Source of the DNA: Clostridiales bacterium
Lineage (GTDB): Bacteria; Bacillota; Clostridia; Christensenellales; CAG-314
Direction: 5' to 3'
Length of the DNA stretch: 5,611 nucleotides
NCBI GenBank assembly: GCA_004558105.1
Contig: SFEB01000061.1
Span: 1-5,611, forward strand
Shown: one piece after another, positions 1 through 5,611 of the stretch
How the letters are laid out: each line of letters opens with the position of its first letter
How positions within the stretch are numbered: the stretch's first letter is position 1
Notes under the pieces: model-generated
The model's input: the letters and a program-made list of their open reading frames with translations, nothing else
Told to the model about the DNA's origin: nothing
Database searches by the model: none
Translations under genes and position numbers: made by a program

Positions 1-1
1 T

Positions 2-3000
2 ACCGAGTACGAACTTACCAAGGCGAGAAAAGCCAAAGGCGAGGTCGTAATACCCGATACTTATAAGAACAAACCTGTCACTGTCGTGGGCACAAATGCG
101 TTTAAAAGCGTATCCGGCGTCACAAGCGTAGTGGTCGGTAATAACGTAAAAAAGATTTCAGAACATGCTTTTTACAACTGCAGCAAGATGACCAGCATCG
201 TTTTGCCCGATAGTCTGACTATCATTGGCGCGGGTGCATTCCAATCTTGCTATTCGTTGCAGGAAGTTACTCTTCCCGCCGGCGTTACGGTCATCAGCGA
301 TTGTGCGTTTTACAGTTGCATGGCGTTAAAAAGCGTAACGTTTAAAGGCGAAATTACGGAAATTCAGGCCAACGCTTTCGACAACTGTTCGTCCATAAAG
401 GAATTCGTCATTCCGGATTCCGTAACGACTTTGGGAAAAGCGGCTCTTGCAAATATGAGAAGTCTCAAAACTTTGACTATCGGTAAGAACGTCGAAGTCA
501 TCGATGAAAAGACTTTTTACGGCTGTTCCGCATTGGAAAGCGTTATTTTCCCTGAGGATTGTAAACTCGTGGAAATAGGCAACCAGGCTTTCTTCCGTTG
601 CTATTACTACTACGAAGAGGTAGAATACGTTGACGGCGTCAAGCAGGTTATCAGCACTACCGTCAGCGGCATCAAATCGATTGAATTGCCCGTAGGCGTG
701 GAAACCATAGGAGAGCAGGCTTTTGCCGAATGCGTGTTGTTGGAAGAAGTCAATATTCCTTCTACCGTAAAGTCAGTAGGTAAAAATGCGTTTTCTTCAA
801 CGAAGGTATATAACGATGCCATGAACATCAGGGATTATACCGAGGTAGAAGAAGAAAATTACATTGATTTTGCGATAGGCGCGGAAGAGAGAGCCCGTAG
901 CATGCTCGTACAAAAAGAGGATGAGACGGATGAAGAATTTGAAGAAAGAGTTCAACTTCTGAAAAAACAGATGGAAAACTGGTACGTCGACAAGACGAGA
1001 GACAGCATGGCTTATTTCATCGTTGCAGACAGTCTTGAAGAATACAGAGCCAAAGCCGCCATTATGAGAAAGACGGACCTTACCGAAGAAGAAGAGGCGT
1101 TGTTTAACGAAACCAAGTATTGGTTAATGGGCGTTTCGGTATACGTCAAAGGCTACACCAAGTTACTCGGTACTTCGGACACGACGAGCAACACGGGATA
1201 CGTTGTTTATACGAAGTCTTCTAACGGTACGGCATACGTGACCGATGCCGAAGGCAATCTCAACGCCGTTAAAGGTACGATGACAAGGGTCATTAAAGAC
1301 GGAACGGTCGGTATTGCCGATAACGTGTTTTTAAGCATTGATTACTGGTCTGATGCGAATCATGTTTCCGACCTGGATATGGTAAGACTTCCCGGCAGCG
1401 TTAAGTACATAGGAAAATATGCGTTTGCTTATTGTAAAAACCTGACAAGATTTTACGCAACGTCGGTTAACAGCGTAGAGATTATCGGTGAAAGTGCTTT
1501 TGCATACGACATTACGCTGAGTAACGTTCAGTTTGCAAGCGGCGTCAAGAGCATCGGAAAATATGCGTTTTTAGGCTGCGAAAGATTGGATCAGAACACC
1601 GAAAATCCCGAATTGCTCGTTCCGAATACGGTTGAATCCATATCGGTGGAAGCGTTTGCCCGCACAAAGTTGGAAAGCAGCGCGTCGGGTATCGTTTACG
1701 CCGGGCGTTGGATCGTAAGTGCAGGTAACGTTGCCGGTTCCGTAACGTTGCCTACGGAAAAGGACAAGACGGTTCTCGGTATTGCGGAATATGCTTTCTA
1801 CGCAAACGAAACCTTCACAGGATTCGTCGGCGCCGGCATTAACAGTATTAAATACATTTGTCGCCGCGCTTTCTATAAATGCACCGGCATTACGTCTTTT
1901 GCTCCCGACGTAAAGACGTCTGCACTCACGGTGTACAACGATTACGTATTTTACGGTTGTACCAATCTCAACAGTGTAACCGTCCCGAGAAAAGTTACGT
2001 CGATCGGTCGTTCTGCTTTCTACAAGTGCGAATCGATAAGAGAAATTGACCTCAGCGACGCTCAGATCGAATACATCGGCAAGTTTGCCTTTTATAAGTG
2101 CACCAAGCTTGGCGCGGAAGGCGGCGTCGGACTGGTTCTGGCAGATCCGGAAGACAGCGTTCTGACTACCATCGACAGCTACGCATTTTACGGCTGTTAT
2201 TCCATTGACGAGGAAACCGGTGCGGAAAACGGTTTGAAGAGCATTGCTTTACCCGATACTCTGACCTATCTCGGAGAATATGCTTTTGCAAATTGCAGCT
2301 TGCTCTCGGAAATAGATTTTGGTAACGGCATTGCGGAAATTCAACCCTATACTTTCAAATCATGCACGGGTTTGAAGTCCCTCACTATTCCATCCAACGT
2401 CAAGACGATCGACGACTATGCGTTTATCAAATGTAGCGGGTTGGAAGAACTTATCCTTGAGGGCGGTGACGAAATCGGAGATTTTGCGTTCTACAACAGT
2501 TACAGTCTTAAATACGTCACCTTTGGCGACAGTGTAAAACATATAGGCAGATACGCCTTTAAAGGCGCCAGAGATCTGAAGAGCGTAGCTATTCCCGAAA
2601 CGGTGGAAATGATAGACGCAAACGCGTTTTACGCATGCAAGAATCTGACCATTTACGCGGAATCTTCAACGGTTCTGCCCGGGTGGCATTTGAGATGGAA
2701 TTCTTCCAACAGACCGGTATTTTTCAATTGCACGTTGTCCGAAGATAATTCTTACGTAGTAGGAATCACGATGAAAGCGGACGGCAAGCTCAACATAAAT
2801 TCCTTTACGACGGTTCGCAACTTCGAGCGCAAAGGATACGTGTTTGTCGGTTGGGATAAAGAGATTCCCGAAACGTTGCCGGAAGGCGGTATCTACGTTA
2901 CCGCACAATGGGTAGAAGGTTATGCCGTCGTTTACGAGCTTAACGGTGGTACAAACAATGCGGAAAATCCCTATACTTACTATACCGATGGTCCGACAGT

Positions 3001-3202
3001 TGTTTTGGCGACGCCCACTTGCTATTCCGACGAAGGCATAGAAATGATATTTGACGGATGGTACGATCAGGAGGGTAATCTTGTTACCGAGATTCCGTCC
3101 GGCAGCAGTGGCGATATAAAACTCACGGCAAGATGGTCTTATCCCGAACCTGAGGAAGATCCCGAAAGTGGTGAAGAAGAAGGCGAAACACCGACGGAAT
3201 AA
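2..3202 (+). CDS. BspA-type leucine-rich repeat surface protein with C-terminal InlB-like repeats (5'-truncated)
   Basis: The frame is open from base 2 to the TAA at 3200-3202 and gives 1066 residues; the N-terminus lies outside the window. The GTG at 86 is not a start. The codons before it already encode a typical BspA lead-in (VVIPDTYKNKPVTVVG, ending in the first LRR), and no ribosome binding site precedes it. Domains, numbered from base 2: LRR_5-type repeats at about 26-910, interrupted by a charged insert at about 281-377; two InlB-like beta repeats at about 919-1045; and an acidic Pro/Glu tail at 1046-1066. Eighteen of about 27 LRR units carry Cys in an AFxxC motif. The C-terminal cap WNSSNRPVFF is common at the end of such LRR blocks. 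No LPXTG motif, hydrophobic anchor or charged sorting tail closes the protein, so it is either secreted or anchored at its missing N-terminus. BspA and InlB relatives are adhesins or host-binding proteins; that role here is inferred. A second repeat lipoprotein follows on the same strand 114 bases downstream. Confidence 0.93.
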   Translation, partial: TEYELTKARKAKGEVVIPDTYKNKPVTVVGTNAFKSVSGVTSVVVGNNVKKISEHAFYNCSKMTSIVLPDSLTIIGAGAFQSCYSLQEVTLPAGVTVISDCAFYSCMALKSVTFKGEITEIQANAFDNCSSIKEFVIPDSVTTLGKAALANMRSLKTLTIGKNVEVIDEKTFYGCSALESVIFPEDCKLVEIGNQAFFRCYYYYEEVEYVDGVKQVISTTVSGIKSIELPVGVETIGEQAFAECVLLEEVNIPSTVKSVGKNAFSSTKVYNDAMNIRDYTEVEEENYIDFAIGAEERARSMLVQKEDETDEEFEERVQLLKKQMENWYVDKTRDSMAYFIVADSLEEYRAKAAIMRKTDLTEEEEALFNETKYWLMGVSVYVKGYTKLLGTSDTTSNTGYVVYTKSSNGTAYVTDAEGNLNAVKGTMTRVIKDGTVGIADNVFLSIDYWSDANHVSDLDMVRLPGSVKYIGKYAFAYCKNLTRFYATSVNSVEIIGESAFAYDITLSNVQFASGVKSIGKYAFLGCERLDQNTENPELLVPNTVESISVEAFARTKLESSASGIVYAGRWIVSAGNVAGSVTLPTEKDKTVLGIAEYAFYANETFTGFVGAGINSIKYICRRAFYKCTGITSFAPDVKTSALTVYNDYVFYGCTNLNSVTVPRKVTSIGRSAFYKCESIREIDLSDAQIEYIGKFAFYKCTKLGAEGGVGLVLADPEDSVLTTIDSYAFYGCYSIDEETGAENGLKSIALPDTLTYLGEYAFANCSLLSEIDFGNGIAEIQPYTFKSCTGLKSLTIPSNVKTIDDYAFIKCSGLEELILEGGDEIGDFAFYNSYSLKYVTFGDSVKHIGRYAFKGARDLKSVAIPETVEMIDANAFYACKNLTIYAESSTVLPGWHLRWNSSNRPVFFNCTLSEDNSYVVGITMKADGKLNINSFTTVRNFERKGYVFVGWDKEIPETLPEGGIYVTAQWVEGYAVVYELNGGTNNAENPYTYYTDGPTVVLATPTCYSDEGIEMIFDGWYDQEGNLVTEIPSGSSGDIKLTARWSYPEPEEDPESGEEEGETPTE
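77..2731 (+). repeat. Array of about 27 BspA-type (LRR_5) leucine-rich repeats
   Basis: The repeat unit is about 23 residues and reads roughly VTxIGxxAFYxCxxLxSVxIPDS. Clear copies include VKKISEHAFYNCSKMTSIVL and VKTIDDYAFIKCSGLEELIL. Ten units precede the charged insert and seventeen follow it. Some units are stretched by loops: unit 8 (around 600-665, a run of tyrosines plus a beta-hairpin-like segment), unit 14, unit 20 and unit 21. Unit 6 (around 425-480) has lost the aromatic and Cys positions (AALANM). A compact island GIVYAGRWIVSA at 1688-1723 splits units 15 and 16. Such islands recur in this family and are followed by a unit with GIA in place of IGx. Unit boundaries were set by eye. 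Confidence 0.9.
842..1132 (+). other. Charged, probably helical insert within the LRR array
   Basis: About 97 residues, rich in Glu, Lys and Arg, with no LRR pattern. Segments such as DEEFEERVQLLKKQMENW and LTEEEEALFNETKYWLMG look amphipathic and helix-forming. The insert follows a degenerate LRR (AFSSTKVYNDAM). It precedes a beta segment (GYVVYTKSSNGTAYVTDAEG) that leads back into the LRRs at VIKDGTVGIADNVF. The same frame and similar codon choice continue throughout, so this is an in-frame domain insertion and not a frameshift. Its function is unknown. The likely insertion point is the family's VVY-type island, whose compact form is visible at 1688-1780. Confidence 0.7.
2756..3136 (+). repeat. 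Two InlB-like (Listeria-Bacteroides type) beta repeats at the protein C-terminus
   Basis: The first repeat runs at about 2756-2911. It is atypical at its start but has the signature GYVFVGWDKEIP and closes on VTAQW. The second runs at about 2924-3136. It opens with VVYELNGGTNNAENPY, carries the FDGWYDQEGNLVTEIP signature and closes on LTARW. These are the hallmarks of the InlB B-repeat/Flg_new family: an opening strand with an NGG turn, a central GW, and a closing xxW. The joint between the repeats reads WVEGY. The 21-residue acidic tail at 3137-3199 follows directly. Confidence 0.85.
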
Positions 3203-3222
3203 CGATAATTCTTAAACAAATA

Positions 3223-3254
3223 ACGCAAAAAGGGCGCAGTTGCCCTTTCTGCGT
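3223..3254 (+). terminator. Intergenic imperfect hairpin, possible terminator or attenuator
   Basis: The stem pairs ACGCA (3223-3227) with TGCGT (3250-3254), then AAAGGGC (3229-3235) with GCCCTTT (3242-3248). There is one A/C mismatch between the two parts and a six-base loop. It lies 20 bases past the stop codon of the LRR gene, where a terminator is expected. Only three T's in a row follow (GTTTGCG), so the usual U tract is missing on the + strand. It may act as a weak terminator, a processing or stability hairpin that lets transcripts continue into the next gene, or a partial attenuator. Confidence 0.5.
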
Positions 3255-3265
3255 GTTTGCGATAG

Positions 3266-3290
3266 TACTCAATATTACTCAAAAAACTCA
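3266..3290. repeat. Three ACTCA motifs spaced by about one helical turn
   Basis: ACTCA occurs at 3267-3271, 3277-3281 and 3286-3290; the first two copies extend to TACTCAA. Start-to-start spacings are 10 and 9 bases, which would place the copies on nearly the same face of the helix. The array lies between the hairpin and the ribosome binding site of the lipoprotein gene, in an A/T-rich stretch. It could be a regulator site, or chance in low-complexity sequence. I cannot place a convincing promoter beside it. Confidence 0.35.
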
Positions 3291-3302
3291 TCTACATTAT
3301 TG

Positions 3303-3309
3303 AAGGAGG
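3303..3309 (+). promoter_or_regulatory. Strong ribosome binding site for the downstream lipoprotein gene
   Basis: AAGGAGG is a near-perfect complement to the 16S rRNA 3' end. Seven bases separate it from the ATG at 3317. It fixes the start codon of the second gene, which is also supported by the signal peptide beginning exactly there. Confidence 0.93.
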
Positions 3310-3316
3310 AACCAAA

Positions 3317-3394
3317 ATGAGAAAGAATTTGACAACGCTCTTGATCTGTTTATTGATGATCGTTTGCGTCACGAGTCTTTTCCTTGTTTCTTGC
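3317..3394 (+). other. Lipoprotein (SPII) signal peptide with lipobox
   Basis: The n-region is MRKN. The hydrophobic core LTTLLICLLMIVCVTSLFL is followed by the lipobox L23-V24-S25-C26, the Cys codon being 3392-3394. Cleavage before Cys26 by signal peptidase II and lipidation by Lgt are the established route for this motif. The mature protein begins CVKPQPEEK, a short Pro/Glu spacer before the first beta repeat. Confidence 0.9.
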
Positions 3395-5611
3395 GTAAAG
3401 CCGCAACCCGAGGAAAAAACTTTTACCGTCACTTTGATGATGGACGGAGCAAACTGGAAACAAGAGAAAGTTAACGAGGGTGAAACCTATACACCCGCAA
3501 CACCGACCAAAAACGGATATGAATTCGGCGGTTGGTACGCAACTGAAGATTTCAGTGGTGACGCTGTCGCCGTATTGACGGTTAATGCCGATACCACGTT
3601 GTATTCCAAATGGATTGCACTCACCAAGGTCAATCTGGTACTTGACGGCGGTCAATTGTCTCAGACGACCGTTTACGTAAGAAACGGAGAGTCCATTTAC
3701 AACGCCGTAAGCGAATTGGTCCCCACCAAAGCAAACGCACAGTTTGACGCATGGTACAACGGCGATACCGCTCTCAAAACCAACGTTAAGGCTGACGGTA
3801 CGGAAATTACTTTGACTGCTCAATACAAATACAAGTACGTTATCGAAATTTTCGAACAAAACAAAGAACAAACCGACTACGTAGCGGCTCAACCCTTTGA
3901 AGGTTATGCAAGAGTCGGCGAAACAATCAAGGTTGCAACCGTTATTGCCGACCGTCCCGGATTTATCAGAACGGCAGGTGATACCGGCTTAGAGCTTACG
4001 GTTTCCGCCAACGTTGCAGACAACAAACTGAGCGTTCACTTTGACAGAAAAACCATCACCGTAACGTTCCAGTTTGACTATCCCGACGGCGTTGAGTACA
4101 CGACTCTTCCCGAGGATAAGGTCGTTACCGTCGTTTACGGTGAAGAAATATCCATGCCCACGGAATACACGTGCGAAGGATATTATCTCTACGGTTGGAG
4201 TGCGGTTAACGACGTTAACGTAGTATACAAAACCAACTATATTGAGAATCACCTTTACAACGCTCCCGTTACAACTCCAGTTGCTCCTGACAGTTTCGTT
4301 CCGACCGAAGACGTCGTTCTCGTTCCCGTTTGGGTAGAAGGTTACGTCGATATGTTCGGCGGCAACGACGCTATCTACGTATTTGACAAAGAGAGTGAAG
4401 ATTGTTATCTCCAGAGAGGCGGATACTTCTTTAAGGGTGAATTCGATAAGGACGACGACTCGTTCTTCTTTGAAATCAACGACGAGAACGTTATCGCCGG
4501 TAGAATTAACGACGAACACGTTATATTTATGTACAGCGACGCAGCCCTCAACGGCCTTACCGCTGTGTACTATTCTTACATAACCGGCGTAAATCAGAAC
4601 ACGACCATTGCGTTTAACGGTTACGACCAGATTACGTTCACCGAACAGGTAGAAGGTGTGGACGTTATTTCCAAGGGCGTATTTTACATTGACCAGGAAA
4701 CCGGTCTTTATGAAATAACCTTTACTTCCGGTACGAGACAAGGCACCAAAATGGTTGTCATGCTGGGCAAATTGAATACCGGTGCGTATGCGTTCCTGGT
4801 TCGTAACGACGAATATAAATACGGTAGGCTTGTCCGTTTAGTGGCAACCGAAAACGGTACTTCTTACTATACCTCCGCATACTTTATCGAATTCAGCGGC
4901 TTCGGTACCTGCAAGTATTACCAAAGTTCCACGCAAAGCAGTACGCTTACTTATGAAAAAACTTCCGAAGACGAATTTACGCTTTACAACAGCGGTTCGG
5001 TATTTGGAGTAATTAAAGTTACGGCGCTTGAATTCAGCAGCGGAAAGGTTTACGGTTATTACGTCAAAGTTTTTGATGAAAAGATTACTATGACGGCAGA
5101 AGACGGAACCAAGTTGGATGTCGACGAATATGGCTTTGCAACTTATACCGACAAAGACGGTAAATCCACGAATGGATTCTTCTCAAACGTGACTTCGTAC
5201 CTTTACGGTACAATGGTGAAATTTATCTCCGAGAACGGCTCGATACAACACCTCTTTACCTACAGTTACGATGAGGATACCAAAGTTTATACCTTGACGG
5301 CTGAAAAGAGCGTTAACTATGCGGACTTCTACTATGAAGACGCAAAAGGCGTTTACTATGCTCCGTTAATCGTTCTTAACGATCCGACCGAAGGCGCAGC
5401 CGCAATGTACGGTTATACCAATAAAAAGGAATTTGTTAAAGTTTCCGAAGGTACGTATACTTACGACGCGGATCTCAACCGTTATACTTATACCGCAACG
5501 ACCATTTACGACAATTACGATATTTACGTAAAAGCCGATGCCGAAGCAGGTATTGAAGGTAAAGACGGCGTATTTATCGAACAATACGATTACAGAACCC
5601 TTAAATCCGTA
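3317..5611 (+). CDS. Predicted lipoprotein with InlB-like/MucBP-like repeats and a large unassigned beta-rich region (3'-truncated)
   Basis: The frame is open from ATG 3317 to the window end, giving 765 residues without a stop; the C-terminus is missing. Residues 1-26 form a lipoprotein signal peptide: MRKN, a hydrophobic core, then lipobox LVSC with Cys26 as the predicted lipidated residue. Residues 35-99 are a clear InlB-type repeat (GYEFGGWYATEDFSG, closing on YSKW). Residues 103-170 are a diverged copy (FDAWYNGD, closing on TAQY). Residues 174-244 resemble the MucBP-like module that often accompanies these repeats (YVIEIFEQNK at the start, LSVHFDRKTITVTF at the end). Residues 246-339 form a longer third InlB-like repeat (YLYGWSA, closing on VPVW). 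Residues 344-765 are beta-rich, full of Tyr and Phe, contain no Trp and match no family I can name. The product should be exported and tethered by lipid to the outer face of the membrane. Adhesion or ligand binding is inferred from the repeat types. Related gut proteins often carry BspA LRRs further on; whether this one does lies outside the window. Confidence 0.93.
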   Translation, partial: MRKNLTTLLICLLMIVCVTSLFLVSCVKPQPEEKTFTVTLMMDGANWKQEKVNEGETYTPATPTKNGYEFGGWYATEDFSGDAVAVLTVNADTTLYSKWIALTKVNLVLDGGQLSQTTVYVRNGESIYNAVSELVPTKANAQFDAWYNGDTALKTNVKADGTEITLTAQYKYKYVIEIFEQNKEQTDYVAAQPFEGYARVGETIKVATVIADRPGFIRTAGDTGLELTVSANVADNKLSVHFDRKTITVTFQFDYPDGVEYTTLPEDKVVTVVYGEEISMPTEYTCEGYYLYGWSAVNDVNVVYKTNYIENHLYNAPVTTPVAPDSFVPTEDVVLVPVWVEGYVDMFGGNDAIYVFDKESEDCYLQRGGYFFKGEFDKDDDSFFFEINDENVIAGRINDEHVIFMYSDAALNGLTAVYYSYITGVNQNTTIAFNGYDQITFTEQVEGVDVISKGVFYIDQETGLYEITFTSGTRQGTKMVVMLGKLNTGAYAFLVRNDEYKYGRLVRLVATENGTSYYTSAYFIEFSGFGTCKYYQSSTQSSTLTYEKTSEDEFTLYNSGSVFGVIKVTALEFSSGKVYGYYVKVFDEKITMTAEDGTKLDVDEYGFATYTDKDGKSTNGFFSNVTSYLYGTMVKFISENGSIQHLFTYSYDEDTKVYTLTAEKSVNYADFYYEDAKGVYYAPLIVLNDPTEGAAAMYGYTNKKEFVKVSEGTYTYDADLNRYTYTATTIYDNYDIYVKADAEAGIEGKDGVFIEQYDYRTLKSV
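3419..4333 (+). repeat. InlB-type repeats flanking a MucBP-like module
   Basis: There are four modules: InlB repeat 1 at 3419-3613, diverged InlB repeat 2 at 3623-3826, a MucBP-like module at 3836-4048, and InlB-like repeat 3 at 4052-4333. Repeat 3 is stretched by a Pro/Val-rich loop (YNAPVTTPVAPDSFVPTED) before its closing VPVW. The order InlB-InlB-MucBP-InlB, with the DRxTITVTF joint, is common in exported Bacillota repeat proteins. These modules probably act as a stalk or spacer between the membrane and the distal region. Confidence 0.8.
4346..5611 (+). repeat. Unassigned Tyr/Phe-rich beta region with recurring hairpin motifs
   Basis: This covers residues 344-765 of the lipoprotein and begins VDMFGGNDAIYVF. 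A hairpin-like motif, roughly GxYxYDxDxxxYTLT, recurs at residues 374-388 (GEFDKDDDSFFFEIN), 454-469 (GVFYIDQETGLYEITF), 543-557 (TLTYEKTSEDEFTLY), 647-661 (FTYSYDEDTKVYTLT) and 712-726 (GTYTYDADLNRYTYT). A second motif recurs at 431-438 (IAFNGYDQ), 524-533 (IEFSGFGTCK) and 600-609 (LDVDEYGFAT). Copies lie about 65-105 residues apart, so these are diverged units and not a tight tandem array. The region contains no Trp and only two Cys. The fold and function are unknown. Confidence 0.55.

Noticed and set aside
77..2731. LRR array considered as a DNA-level tandem repeat that could expand or contract by slippage
   Set aside because: The repetition is at protein level only. The units differ widely in nucleotide sequence and I see no long identical runs between neighbours.
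3257..3300. Possible sigma-70 promoter (TTGCGA at 3257-3262; TATTAC, TACATT or CATTAT as -10)
   Set aside because: None of the -10-like hexamers lies 16-18 bases from a reasonable -35 box, and CATTAT would leave almost no room before the ribosome binding site. I do not call a promoter.
3203..3316. Small gene, riboswitch or RNA in the intergenic gap
   Set aside because: The gap is 114 bases. It holds the hairpin, the ACTCA motifs and the ribosome binding site, and shows no conserved RNA fold I recognise and no credible small frame.
3350..3892. Long open frame on the minus strand (180 codons)
   Set aside because: It lies antisense to the signal peptide and InlB repeats of the lipoprotein, which have clear family signatures, and it has no ribosome binding site or recognisable domain. 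It is a shadow of the codon bias.
4383..4583. Plus-strand open frame of 66 codons inside the lipoprotein gene
   Set aside because: It overlaps the supported frame in another phase, has a low-complexity Thr/Leu-rich product and lacks a ribosome binding site.
3989..4741. Long open frame on the minus strand (250 codons)
   Set aside because: It is fully antisense to the MucBP-like, InlB-like and beta regions of the lipoprotein. Its Val/Asn-rich composition is what the reverse complement of GTT/AAC-rich codons gives, and no domain or start signal is visible.

Overview
The window looks like a surface-protein locus from a Gram-positive, gut-type bacterium, most likely an uncultured member of the Clostridia (Bacillota). 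This placement is inferred from three things: the BspA-type leucine-rich repeat plus InlB/Listeria-Bacteroides repeat architecture, a strong AAGGAGG ribosome binding site, and a lipobox signal peptide. No rRNA or housekeeping gene is present to confirm it. Both genes are on the + strand and both are cut by the window edges. I see no RNA genes, mobile elements, CRISPR arrays or enzymes.

Layout: (1) Positions 2-3202 hold the C-terminal 1066 residues of a large BspA-like repeat protein. It has about 27 LRR units, a 97-residue charged helical insert, two InlB-like beta repeats and a short acidic tail. The GTG at 86 is an internal valine codon, not a start. (2) Positions 3203-3316 are a 114-base intergenic gap. 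It carries an imperfect hairpin, three ACTCA motifs about one helical turn apart, and the ribosome binding site of the next gene. (3) Positions 3317-5611 hold the first 765 residues of a second protein, still open at the window end. It is a predicted lipoprotein with an InlB repeat region containing one MucBP-like module. A long, tyrosine- and phenylalanine-rich beta region follows, which I cannot assign to a named family.

The two proteins share design features: InlB-type repeats closing on a W, and the identical joint WVEGY after one such repeat. They are probably paralogous or co-evolving exported proteins, displayed on or released from the cell and used for adhesion or ligand binding. That role comes from family knowledge; nothing here proves a ligand. 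The most interesting part is the unassigned beta region of the second protein, where a recurring aromatic hairpin motif can be read by eye in five places.
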